Origin: Trissonchulus latispiculum
Lineage: Eukaryota > Nematoda > Enoplea > Enoplida > Ironidae
Direction of reading: 5' to 3'
Assembly: GCA_030248195.1 (NCBI GenBank)
Contig: JASAND010012963.1
Span: 41,569 to 105,568, forward strand
Length of the DNA stretch: 64,000 nt
Shown here: positions 33,680 through 44,192 of the stretch, in pieces
Position numbering within the stretch: the stretch's first letter is position 1
Layout of the letters: each line of letters starts with the position of its first letter
Made by a program: the position numbers and the translations under genes
The notes under the pieces: model-generated
Told to the model about the DNA's origin: nothing
The model's database searches: none
The model's input: only the letters and a program-made list of their open reading frames with translations

Positions 33680-33855
33680 ATGAATTGGTTGAACCCTGGC
33701 AGCCACAAGAACCTTCACAAGCTAAAGGTCCCGCTGCTAACCTTCCCTCGATCGTTAAGAATCTCAAATTGGACAGCCCAGATGTTGAGAAGCCAGCAGA
33801 ACCTTCGTCTTCCGCAGGGGATCTGGTTGGATTCGTTAGGCTAATGAAGCCTTAG
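33680..33855 (+). CDS. Possible terminal exon, Pro/Ser-rich C-terminus
   Basis: Acceptor CTTTTGGTTTAG precedes an open frame reading DELVEPWQPQEPSQAKGP... and ending DLVGFVRLMKP-stop. The composition (Glu, Pro, Ser, Lys) looks like a real protein tail. No family recognised. Confidence 0.45.
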
Positions 33856-33939
33856 TCCTTCCAAAATACAGGACGTTTGGCTTTTTACGACCGTAGCTAG
33901 TTGTGTTTATGTGATACTGTTTGTGTTAATATTGGACTG

Positions 33940-34299
33940 CTGGGTTTGCTTTAGGCGAAAAAAAGTGGGGGGGAGCACCCCCCCCCACTAGTGGGGGGAG
34001 GTCGAAAAGTGGGGGAGGGGAATAAAATGCCAAAAATACCTTATAAAAAGCCTGTTTTCTACATACTGCTATAACTAAGCTTAAAAGTGCTCAAAAATTG
34101 AGTTTTAGCACCAAAAAAGACGATTTTTGACCAAAAATTTCCGGCTTAGCCGGAAAAATTTTGAAAATTGTGACCGAAAATCCTAAAAATTAGGTATTTT
34201 CTGGGCACCTTAGGGTGAGTGGGGGGAAGCCCAAAACAGTGGGGGGAACCCGAAAAGTGGGGGGCGCCCCCCGCCCCCCCCTTAGTAAAGTAAACCCAG
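33940..34299. mobile_element. G-run MITE, 360 bp, 5-bp TSD
   Basis: Ends CTGGGTTTGCTTTAGG and TAAAGTAAACCCAG; GACTG is duplicated at 33935-33939 and 34300-34304. It is a close sister of 9115-9496 but keeps the hairpin TTCCGGC-TTA-GCCGGAA (34139-34155), which that copy lacks. Confidence 0.9.
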
Positions 34300-34304
34300 G
34301 ACTG

Positions 34305-34761
34305 GAACAGGCTACTGACTGTCATGAGTAATGCGTGACCGGCCTTTGGTGAGATTGGGATTGCCTTCCAATTCAAGCTTCCCATTCCTTAACCTGCCCA
34401 TACGAGTCTAAACGTTTTCAAAGTATACTAAACTAAAGATATGGGGATTCTCCTTCAGTTTTTCTTTATTTGATCACTTCCATGTTTGGTTCAAGTTGAA
34501 CGAACTAACGAAAGGCGATGTTTGTGGAAAATATGCAAGGATCTTACATGGTCATGGACGCTACGCTACCATGCGCCTGTCATAGTCATCTGACAGTTTT
34601 TCCGCCAATGGAATCACCAAAGTTTTGAACAAAAGAGGTCAATATTAGAGTTTATTCTGTGGTTCTTTTCAGTTTTGCAATTTTGTATTGCATAGTGGTG
34701 GGTTATTTAATTATTTTTTGCATTATGGGGTCCTTACAGAAAATTCTGCTGAATAATGTAG
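34305..34761. other. No gene seen
   Basis: Unique-looking sequence with no supported frame or repeat. Confidence 0.4.
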
Positions 34762-35134
34762 CAAGAGTGCATAATAACTAAGAGTATGACACTAGGCATG
34801 CTCTTAGTATCAGAGCAAAAACTTTGTTCTGCTTGCTAACGGCTGACCCTCCCCACGCAAATTAGTCCCTCATGACTCCCGCAACTCAGTACGTAGTCGA
34901 TACGGGGCTACTCTCACTGGCTCTATGCTTGTGTGTTCACTGGCTCAAGCTTGAAACAAAAACTATGTGCGCGATTTTTGTGCCTGCTTCTAGCTTAAAA
35001 ACTCAAACATAGGGTGCGAATTTCATGTAAGTTATGGGCCTAATTTGGGGGGGGGTCAACAGTTAGCGAGCAGAGCTTGGTTTTTGCTCTGATAACTAAG
35101 AGCATGCCTAGTGGCATACTCGTAGTTACTCTTA
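34762..35134. mobile_element. 7-bp-class fold-back MITE
   Basis: Left end CAAGAGTGCATAATAACTAAG; arms share CTAGGCA, TATCAGAGCAAAAACT and CGCTAAC in inverted order. The right terminal base and target duplication have decayed. Confidence 0.75.
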
Positions 35135-35141
35135 ATAATAG

Positions 35142-35510
35142 CAAGAGTACATAATATAAGAGTGTGCCACTAGCAATACTATGTTATCAGAGCAAAAACT
35201 ATGCTCTGCTCGCTAACGGCCCATTCCCCCGCAAATTAGACCCATCACTTCAAAGAATTTTGAGCGCTATGTTTGTGTTCTAAAGCTCGAAGCAGGCACA
35301 AAATTCGCGCACGCACTGCTTGTGTTTTCGAGCTTAAGCACACAAACATAGAGCGAGTGAGCGTACCCCCGTTTCGACTAGGTACTGATTTGCGGGGGGG
35401 GGCCACTAGGGTCTGATTTGCGGGGGCTGGCCGTTAGCGTGCAGAGCATAGTTTTTGCTCTGATAACATAGAGTGTGCCTAGTGGCACACTCTTATATTA
35501 TGTACTCTTG
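35142..35510. mobile_element. 7-bp-class fold-back MITE, 369 bp
   Basis: Ends CAAGAGTACATAATATAAGAG and TATATTATGTACTCTTG; flanks ATAATAG / ATAATAC agree at 6 of 7. The two arms pair over more than 80 bp. Confidence 0.85.
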
Positions 35511-35517
35511 ATAATAC

Positions 35518-36541
35518 ATAGTAATGTAAGCACTGCTGAGAGTGAATGAGTGAATTTAGGCTGCCATATTCTGCCAAACAGTGGCCCACCCAATGAATTG
35601 TCCATTGGCGTTTGGTGGAGTGGCGCTTTTTTAGATTTCTTACTGCTCACTTTTACTAAAAAACTAAAAGTTCTTGAATAAAGGTTGTGACTGATAAAGC
35701 TATTTCAAGGTTTAGAATCAATTGTGTGTTCTTTGGATAGGCATATATATAAGCAACTGGCACTTCCCGAGCAGCTCTTGTCGTCCGCAGAAATTTATCG
35801 AATTTGTTGAAAACTTTAAAAGCAGTAATTATAAGACCGTTTCCAAAAAATAGCCTATGTGCGTTTTTTCGGTTTGAGGCACTTTTTTGGATTACTGTTC
35901 TCCGACTCTGGACAGGGCCGGTGCATAACACTATTGCCGATTCCGAAAAAACGCCCAAGGGACACTGTTTGGAATAATGCGGTAACCATAAGTTGTTTAT
36001 TTTGAACACATTTAGATGATCAACCGCGATGGGTTTTGGAGGCAATGAAATTCTTGGCAATTGTAAATTTAATGCTCAGTGTCAGTTCACTTTCTGATCC
36101 CTTACCATTTTCCAGAGCCCCGTACTTTTAGTTTCTGCGATCAAATGTCTTCGTTGACGACTAGATTGCAAATCATATTATAAAAGAAATTAGTCCTTCT
36201 TTTAAGTCCTTAAGCAAAATTGCATGTTTTGGAATGAAGAAGTTTTTGTAGTTTCACTCTAACAATCTCAATTTGCTGTGGTCTTGTCCTATCGTTGATA
36301 TAATTTTGCAGTTTTTCCTCAGCAGCTATAAGTGTTGCTTCTTTTTAGGGCCTTGGCATCGTAATCCTTTCGGGATATATCCCTTTATCCAGGATTTGAT
36401 CTGGATGTTTACCGAACTTTGATGGACTTTTTCCGAGCTCAGCCAGATCCGATAATTCCTCTACCATTTCAGAGACTGTTGGCTGACATTTTGGGTATAC
36501 AATCGTTTTTGACGTTTTTGATACGATTAAAAGCACACTAG
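35518..36541. other. No confident gene; open frames on minus strand
   Basis: On the minus strand 36060-35656 is open for 134 codons (MPRISLPPKPIAVDHLNVFK...), and 36530-36345 reads YPKCQPTVSEMVEELSDLAELGK.... Neither matches a family I know. They could be remnants of a transposon-coded protein. Confidence 0.3.
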
Positions 36542-36900
36542 GTAAGGTCAAGAGTGCATAATATAAGAGTGTGCCGCTAGGCACACTCTATGTTATCAGA
36601 GCCAAAACTATGCTCTGCTCGCTAACGGCCCACCCCCCCCCGCAAGTCAGACCCATCACTTCAAAGAAATTCAAGCGCTATGCTTGTGTTCCAAAGCTCA
36701 AAGCAGGCACAAAATTCGCGCACGCACTGATTGAGTTTTCGAGCTTAAGCACATAAACATAGAGTGAGCGTACCCCCGTTTCGACTAGGTACTGATTGGC
36801 GGGGGGGGGTCACTAGGGTCTGATTTGCGGGGGGGTGGGCTGTTAGCGAGCAGAGTATAGTTTTTGCTCTGATAACATAGAGTGTGCCTAGTGGCATACT

Positions 36901-37287
36901 TAGAGTTGGAAGTGGGTCGACTTTCAGGTCAGTGGGTACCCGCGGGTCAGAGCGGGTCAAGTGTTATTTTCGTTCACACCAGTTTTCACGCGAATTTCAC
37001 CAGAAAATTTACAATTTATGCTAAATTTTCAATTTTTCTTTAACTGTTGGCTTAAATAAATAAATAAATTTTCAAATAAATAAATTTTTAATTAAATACT
37101 TCACTGTGAACGTGTGTAAAAGGTTAATTTTGCTCGAAGCATGCTATAGAGTACTCAAATATGCGATAGTGTCCAAATTAAAGAAGTGGGTCAAGTGGGT
37201 CGCAAAAATCTCAGTGGGTCGCGGGTCAGGGGTCCGCGGGTCGCGGGTACCGGCGGGTCACAAAATTGCGACCCACTTCCAACTCTG
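36901..37287. mobile_element. hAT-like MITE, 387 bp, exact 8-bp TSD
   Basis: Ends TAGAGTTGGAAGTGGGTCG and CGACCCACTTCCAACTCTG; GGCATACT is duplicated at 36893-36900 and 37288-37295. Both ends carry further copies of 'CGGGTC'. The centre is AT-rich. Confidence 0.95.
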
Positions 37288-37306
37288 GGCATACTCTTAG
37301 TATTAT

Positions 37307-37652
37307 CAAGAGTACATAATAACTAAGAGTGTGACAAGCCTCAAGCTCTTAGTTATTAAGCTTGTGGACATGATATGCACGATAACAGCTGACCCCCCCA
37401 CAAATCAGACCCATCACTTCAAAGAAATTAGCACGCTATACTTGTGTGCTGAAGCTCGCAACAGACGCACATTGAACCAACTGAGTAGTTGTGTTTTCGA
37501 GCTTTAGAACGTAGGCATAGCGTGCGAATTTCTGTGAAGTGATGGGTCTAATTTGTGGGGGGGGGGTCAGCCGTTATCATGCAGATCAGGTCACCAAGCC
37601 TAATAACTAAGAGCTTGACGCTTGTCACACTCTTAGTTATTATGTACTCTTG
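37307..37652. mobile_element. 7-bp-class fold-back MITE, 346 bp, nested
   Basis: Ends CAAGAGTACATAATAACTAAG and TTAGTTATTATGTACTCTTG; GTATTAT is duplicated exactly at 37300-37306 and 37653-37659. It sits in the right end of its own relative. Confidence 0.95.
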
Positions 37653-37819
37653 GTATTATGTACTCTTGGTAAGGTTAAGGAGTAGTGGTTCTGCTATACA
37701 TTTTAAAGTTAGTTACAAGTTAAGTTTAAGTTTTTCTATTGGATTTTTAATTTAAGAATTTCGGTTGAATTAAATACAAGTTATATTTGCCAAAGACTGA
37801 TTTTATTGAGTATTTTCAG

Positions 37820-38707
37820 AACGTTGTAATTCTATGATTTCCTCTGAAGAGGGTGAGGATGAATTTTGGTGTGAGGATTTTTTCGAGAGCGGAGAAGACT
37901 TGGCGAATTCTGCTGCTGCACTGGTGCGCTACGGAACAGAGTCACTCCCCGGTGACTCGTCTGCTGCCTCCAACTCCAGCTGTAGCCTCCAAATCTGGTT
38001 CCTCTTCTGGCCAGGGTGCTAGTGCCGCCGGCAAATCTCTGACGCCGGTCTTTCGTCGCCTGGGCTCGCTGACCAGCAGCCAGCGATTTGGGACGCGCGC
38101 TGGAGTACCGCCTGATGCGCTGCTCTCCTCTGGACGTTCTATCCTCGCTCATGGTTCCAGGCACAGCTGGCTATACCATCCAGTTCAACTGATTCAACTG
38201 ACTGGGGGTCTGCCAGCTGCATTAGACAGTCTCCCAGGTCTGGTCAAAACTCCGGACCTGCTGCGTCGATTCCAGATTTCGTCCTTGCTGCGATCTCACC
38301 TTCCCGTACCGGTTCCGGTTTCGGTCACTCAGGCGGGTCAGCGCGATCAGGCCGCTGGCCTTCCGCCGACCGGTCGCCTTTTAAGAGCCACCCAGCGGCT
38401 ACGTGCCTTCCTGGAACGCCAGGTCCGAGGCTATCGAGGTAGCATTGCCTCCACTACGGGGACTGACTACGGCTGGCAGTGGGAGGCTGGCGTGCCAGAT
38501 TTCCCAATCGGTCGGTGACGATTCGGATGATCTGATCTCATGTCCACAGCTTCCCTTGTTTTTACCGGAAAGCTTAGACTGCCTTCTGGAGGCTCTTCAT
38601 TTGTGGGCACTTCTGCTGCCTACGGCGCAGCGCCGTTGGCTTCAACTGATTCTCCGGTTACTATTAAAAATGGTTGCCAACCGCTGCTTGAAACTGAAGC
38701 CTGGAAT
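37820..38707 (+). pseudogene. Coding-like, frame-switching Ser/Pro/Gly-rich region
   Basis: Acceptor GTATTTTCAG precedes an ATG at 37834 and an acidic start (MISSEEGEDEFWCEDFFESG...). After about 50 codons coding character appears to pass to the +2 frame (SGSSSGQGASAAGKSLTP..., to about 38160) and then back (TDWGSASCIRQSPRSGQNSG...). A last open piece from ATG 38539 reads MSTASLVFTGKLRLPSGG... to a stop at 38710. Real coding sequence damaged by small indels, or an unspliced multi-exon stretch, would explain this. The GC-rich island is distinct from surrounding DNA. No family recognised. Confidence 0.45.
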
Positions 38708-38889
38708 GGATAATTTTGAAAAGGTTGGCTCAAATGGTGTATTCATATTATTTTATTTTGTAGTTTGTTTATTTGTTTGCTTGAAAATTATTTTAAAATA
38801 AAAAACGTAAAATTAAAAATTTGTTTTAATTTTTTGCAAACTGTTGTCTGATAAAATTTTAATTGTTTGCGCTTTCTATTTATGTATAT

Positions 38890-40290
38890 TTCCAGTAGAT
38901 GACGGTTTTCTCTACCTTCCTCGCAGTTTCCTTGCCACCGACTGTGTGCGAAAAAAATTTGAGCAAAATCGACAAAGTTTTGATGGAGTTTTGGGGGGGT
39001 CAAATTTGGCCCAAAATTGATTTTGGCAAATTTTGGACAATTTTTCAAAAAAATCAAAAATTACCAGAATTAAAGTTACATGTCTAGTTTTTCATGAGAA
39101 TTACTAACAACACCCTAAACTGTGTTTTCATGCATAAACGAAAATTCTAGGTCAAGAATTGTTGCTCCAGTTCATGATTGAAGTTGGAACTTTTTTACAC
39201 TGTATTTTTTGCCAAATTCACCGGTCACTCATGGTCGACCGCTGCAGGCTAAAATTTTTTCTCTACCTTCCGCGCATTTTCCATGTCACCAACTGTGTGC
39301 GATAAAAATTTGAGTAAAACCGATAACGTTTTGTTGGAGTTTTGGGGGGAGTCAACGTTGGATTTTGGCCAGTTTTGACAATTTTTCAAAAAATCAAAAA
39401 ATTATCACATTAAAGTTATGTCTAGTTTTCCATGGGAATTACTAACAACATCCTGAACTGTGTTTTCATGCATGAATAAAAATTTTGGGTCAAGATTTGC
39501 AGCTGTAATTCAAAATTGAAGTTGCAACTTTTTTACACTGTAAGTTTTTGCCTACTTCATCGGTCGCTCATGGTCGACCGCTGCAGGCTAAAATTTTGTC
39601 TCTACCTTCCTCCCATTTTCCTTGCCACCGACTGTGTGCGAAGAAAATTTGAGCAAAATCGATAAAGTTTTGACGGGGTTTTGGGGAGGTCAATGGCAAA
39701 TTTTGGACAATTTTTCGAAAAAATTAAAAATTACCAGAATTAAAGCTACATGTCTAGTTTTTCATGAGAATTACTAACAACACCCTAAACTGTGTTTTCA
39801 TGCATAAACGAAAATTCTAGGTCACGAATTGTTGCTCCAGTTCATGATTGAAGTTGGAACTTTTTACTCTGTAATTTTTTGCCAATTTCACCGGTCGCTC
39901 GTGGTCAACCGGTGCAGGCTCACATTTTTTCTTTACCTTCCGCGCATTTTCCACGTCACCAAGTGTGTGCGATAATAATTTGAGCAAAACCGATAACGTT
40001 TTGTTGGAGTTTTGGGGGGCAACGTTTGATTTTGGGAATTACTAACAACATGCTGAACTGTGTTTTCATGCATGAATAAAACATTTTAGGTCAAGATTTG
40101 CAGCTGCAATTCAAAATTGAAGTTGCAACTTTTTTACACTGTAAGTTTTTGCCTACTTCAACGGTCGCTCATGGTCGACCGCTGCAGGCTAAAATTTTTT
40201 CTCTACCTTCCTCGCATTTTCCTTGCCAGCGGCTTTGTGCGAAAAAGATTTGAGCAAAATCGATAAAGTTTTGATGGAGTTTTGGGGGGT
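38890..40290. repeat. ~335-bp satellite, five units alternating A-B-A-B-A
   Basis: Units are marked by ACTGTGTGCGA(A/T)AA and TCGACCGCTGCAGGCT. Units at about 38905, 39595 and 40200 share TCCTTGCCACCGACT or a near form and CGATAAAGTTTTGATGGAG. Units at about 39255 and 39925 share TCCATGTCACCAA and CGATAACGTTTTGTTGGAG. Spacing is about 335, 335, 332 and 273 bp. Confidence 0.85.
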
Positions 40291-40351
40291 TTTGAAAGTG
40301 GAATACTAGTTTTGCAGAACCAAACAAATTTTGTCATCGGGACCGTGTTAA

Positions 40352-40866
40352 CAAGAGTGCATAATTGCACTATATATAAGAAGAAGAGTAAGCCACTAGA
40401 GGGCTCCTCTTATTGGCATTGCGTAACGGTGCTCCGACCACAATACGCGAATGTTCCCCCGTTTGGTGGGGGGGTAGCAGAAAAGAGGTCCCCGTTTGGT
40501 GGGGGGGTAGCAGAAAAGAGGTCCCCCTTTGGTGGGGGGGGTAGCAAAGAGAGGTCCCCCTTTGGTGGGGGGGGTATGCGAAAGAGGTCCCCGTTTGGGG
40601 GGGGGGTCGCCAACAGCCAATCTTAGTCTGACATGGCGACCCCCCCCCAAACGGGGACCCCCTTCTGCCTCCCTCCCCCCACCAAACGGGGACCCCTTTT
40701 GCATACCCCCCCCCACCAAACGGGGAGGGGGTATGCTTGTCTACCCCCCCACCAAACGGGGGAACATTCGCGTATTGTGGTCGGAGCACCGTTACGCAAT
40801 GCCAAGAAGAGGAGCCCTCTAGTGGCTTACTCTTCTTCTAATATATAGTGCAATTATGCACTCTTG
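40352..40866. mobile_element. 7-bp-TSD fold-back element with GTTTGGTGGGGG modules, 515 bp
   Basis: Ends CAAGAGTGCATAATTGCACT and its exact inverse; GTGTTAA is duplicated at 40345-40351 and 40867-40873. It has the same arms as 15172-15943 but fewer internal modules (about eight). Confidence 0.95.
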
Positions 40867-40926
40867 GTGTTAATGTTTCGTTGAATTGGTTGACGGTTGA
40901 ATTATGTGTCTATATTTTATTTTCAG

Positions 40927-41150
40927 AGTAGAACGCTGTATCTACTTCTTATTCCATCGGCAGTTTGCCTGGGCGGCTCCGTACGTCTGGCCTATGCGGC
41001 TCCGGAGGCCGTTCCGTCCTTCGACGCTACTGTGGGCTGGAGTGGCGGCGATGATGTTGGTGACTCCGTCAGTCAGTCTGATGACTTTTCCTATCTAATC
41101 TCATGGACTCTCAATGATCTACCTTTAAATCTTTCTCTGATTGGAGATCG
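40927..41150 (+). CDS. Coding-like internal exon, unknown protein
   Basis: Acceptor TATTTTATTTTCAG and donor GATCG/GTACGT bound 74 codons plus two bases: RTLYLLLIPSAVCLGGSVRL... then DATVGWSGGDDVGDSVSQSDD.... The end phase fits the exon at 42004, with which it makes an open C-terminus. The hydrophobic start could be a signal-like segment but lacks a Met here. No family recognised. Confidence 0.5.
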
Positions 41151-41153
41151 GTA

Positions 41154-41229
41154 CGTGTGTATACTTACGTGTAAGAGCGGCAGTGACAAAACGTGTGTAT
41201 ACTTACGTGTAAGAGCGGCAGTGACAAAA
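41154..41229. repeat. Tandem duplication, two 38-bp units
   Basis: CGTGTGTATACTTACGTGTA plus the next 18 bases is repeated exactly, directly after the splice donor at 41151. Confidence 0.95.
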
Positions 41230-42003
41230 AGTGAAGGTAGAAGAGTTTCAAATCCAGTATGTAACTGTTCGAAAGTTTCAAAATTAATATACTGAATTTA
41301 AAAGCTTACAGGTATCCCAGCTTTAAAGCAAGAATGCAAAAGCCGGAAATAAAATAGAAAACTAACATGAAAAAGCAGGAAAATATTCCTGGTCGCGTAC
41401 ATTGCTGTGGTGGTAGTGCTTTTTATATGCAAGTTCTCGTTCGGTTTTATATAAGTTCGATTTTGGGTCATTTTTGACCTAGAAATCGTTCAAAACTTAA
41501 GATTTTTTGTCCAACCTTTTTGCACCGTACTTGAAGTACTGCTAGCTAGATGTTGAAAGTGGATTACTAATTTTATGACACTGAATTTTTGGCTAAAATT
41601 TGCGCTGAAGAAATTGGAACTTTTGTTTTTCATAAAATTTTCAAATTTTGTTGGAACAAGGCGATTGAGACATGAAACCACCCTTTAGGGTCCTGGTTTT
41701 AAAGGCGCAGAATGAAACTAAACACAATAGGTTAATTTGGATTTTTTTCTGGGTTTCTGAACTTCGGTTAAAAATTTCGCAAAATCTGTTTTTGGTTACT
41801 TTTGACCTCCGAGAAGTCGTTCAAGGCTAAGTGTTGGGTAAATATGTTTTGCCCAAACAAGGCGACTCATGCATGAAAACACACGACAGGGTCTCGGCTG
41901 TCAAGAGTATTCCGCTACACTGGTTTTTCGATTTTAACATCTACGTATTTTTCACTGCATCTGCAACCTGTCTTCATACGGTACCTTTTTGATTTCTTTT
42001 CAG
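41230..42003. other. Likely intron, no repeat end seen
   Basis: AT-rich DNA between two phase-compatible exon candidates, ending in TTTGATTTCTTTTCAG. Confidence 0.4.
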
Positions 42004-42076
42004 AATTGTTCGCTGTGGGTCAACGCAGCTTAGCCTGACTTTAAGGTCGGCTCCATGTGGTTCTCTGTTATCGTGA
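42004..42076 (+). CDS. Probable terminal exon following 40927-41150
   Basis: After acceptor TTTCTTTTCAG the first base completes the split codon of the previous exon. The frame continues IVRCGSTQLSLTLRSAPCGS to a TGA at 42074-42076. It is short, so support comes mainly from the splice phase. Confidence 0.4.
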
Positions 42077-42339
42077 AGCCTGACAAAGAAGAAAACAATT
42101 CGAAAAAGATTTTAAATTTGTGATTTTTGTATTTTATTGTTTTGTATTGTGCTTAGGTAGGGTTCCGGCATTGTGCATAGATCAGGGTAGGCACATACAA
42201 AAACGCAATTGACCAATTCCACCATATTCTTTAGCTTTGAAAGAAAACTCACTGATTTAGGATTGAGGATCTAGTTATAATAATCACAATTACAACTCGG
42301 TATAGCGTATGGAGTACAACAACCTGTCGACAATCATGC

Positions 42340-43640
42340 GTGGCGCTTAGACTTACTTCAGTGTGCGTAGCTATTGTGTACAGTTCTGTTCTAGTAGCAG
42401 CCGTTTTGCCACTGGCTTTTAACAGACATTATAGTCCAAAATTTAAGACTAAAAATATGTGGGCGAGAGGTAGTGCCTCGTGCATATCTTGTCCTGAAAG
42501 GCCTGGTTACTCATGTATGCAGTGATTCTTTATACGGTTGCATGTAGCACGTCAGCTACTGTTTCCTGTGAAGACCCACTAATACTGGATTGACTATCTA
42601 GGGTGCCTTGGTTTTATTTCAGTGTAGCTGTACGTACCTAATTGCGGTTGCTCAGTGAGATAAATCTTAGTTAAGCCTATAAGGTGTGCACAATTGCATA
42701 CAGTTCTAGTACCATCTGTTTTACCACACGCTTTTAACAGACATTATAGTCCAAAAGTTAAGACGGTACATATCTGGTTCATGTCCTGATAAGCCTGGTT
42801 GCTCCAGTAATCAGTGATTCTTTGTACGGTTGCATGTAGCACGTCAGCTACTGTTACCAGTGAAGACCCACTGACACTGGATTGACTATCTGGTGTGCCT
42901 TAGTTTTATTTAAGTAGAGCACTCGTGCCACACCCTTGGAGCTTCCCTAACGGCGTGCATATAAATCTCTGAATTCTAGCAATGTCGTGTTGTAAAATGC
43001 GTATACAACAATGACACAAGCTACAAATAACGCGTGCCACTAACCTAATGAAACTTGATTCTATGATGCTGCAGCGGAGAACATATATTCAAGCAATGTT
43101 TAAGGTCATCTGGCAGTAAATTTGCCGTGCCTGGGAGGCCTTTTTTTTGGTGTGCACCTGAAGTTGGAGCTTAGCTGCACGCTCTGTTGGACATGGCGCA
43201 GTAAAATAGTTTAGGTCCAGGTCTCCTAGTAACTTAAATCTTAATTAACGTATCCGCACGGTGCACCAAGAGCTACAAAGTTCTCTGTAGCTATATATAC
43301 GCACGTAGTCAACAGGAAAATAAACAGTGAGTTGTATAGCAGACAGTATAGTTCAAAATGTAAGACCAAAAATATGCGGGCTAGAGCTAGTATCTGGTTC
43401 ATGTTGTCCTGAAAAGATTGGTTGCTCCAGTATGCAGTGATTCTTTATACGGTTGCGTGTAGCACGTCAGCTACTGTTTCTTGTGAAGACCCACTGGTAC
43501 TGGATTGACTGAATTGAACCTTAAAAGTGAACCACAAGCTTAAGAACCAGAAGTTGGTATGGTATAGAGATTGTTAATCCTGAAAGCCCGGCTACTGCAG
43601 TATACAGTGATGCTACGTCTTAGTTGTGACTTTCGTTACT
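42340..43640. repeat. Diverged tandem repeat, about three to four units
   Basis: Blocks containing CAGACATTATAGTCCAAAA, CAGTGATTCTTTATACGGTTG, GTAGCACGTCAGCTACTG and GACCCACTAATACTGGATTG recur at about 42420-42600, 42730-42895 and 43340-43510, with a partial at 43570-43640. AT-rich DNA separates them. Confidence 0.8.
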
Positions 43641-44192
43641 GCTTATAGTTCATAACTGTAGACATTAGAGAGCCAGATTAAAACTTAACTTAACTTTCCA
43701 AACTTAACTTTCCGGATTCCGTTGACGCCAGCCTCCTAGCCTTTTTGAAAGGCGCATAAATACTGTGTTTGTGTAATTGCTAGTATAGGCATACCGAGAG
43801 TTTGAATCTTTCCTATGTTCGGTTAATTTATTGTAAACCAACACTGCATACAGCTTGCTTGTTGGTGACTGATGTTGTTTTGCTAATCCTGTTTGCATAA
43901 TTTTGTGTAATTATTAAAACTTGTGTTTGTGTAATTGCAAGTATAAGCATGCCACGAGTTTGAAATAGGAAGAGTGATAAATAGGAAGAATGAGACACTC
44001 AGCTCTCCCATTTAGTTAGGCCTGCTAGATACTGGGCACATTAAGTGGAAATCTCGGGGGTGGTAGTAGCAACGCTAACCAACCGGTACCTCCCCCGAGA
44101 TTTTAACAATATGTGCCGAGCATCTAGCAAGCTTAAATCACTGTGTAGAGCTGCGTGCCTCAGTCTTCGTTTATAAGCTCTAGGTCATTCCG
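43641..44192. other. No gene seen; short local duplication
   Basis: GTGTTTGTGTAATTGC(T/A)AGTATA occurs at about 43758 and 43922. Inverted CTCGGGGG at 44053 and CCCCCGAG at 44094 flank a small palindrome. Confidence 0.4.

Larger units (their letters stand above)
36549..37668. mobile_element. 7-bp-class fold-back MITE with two later insertions
   Basis: GTAAGGT is duplicated exactly at 36542-36548 and 37669-37675. Ends are CAAGAGTGCATAATATAAG and TTATGTACTCTTG. The hAT-like element 36901-37287 and a second family member 37307-37652 are inserted within it. Confidence 0.9.
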
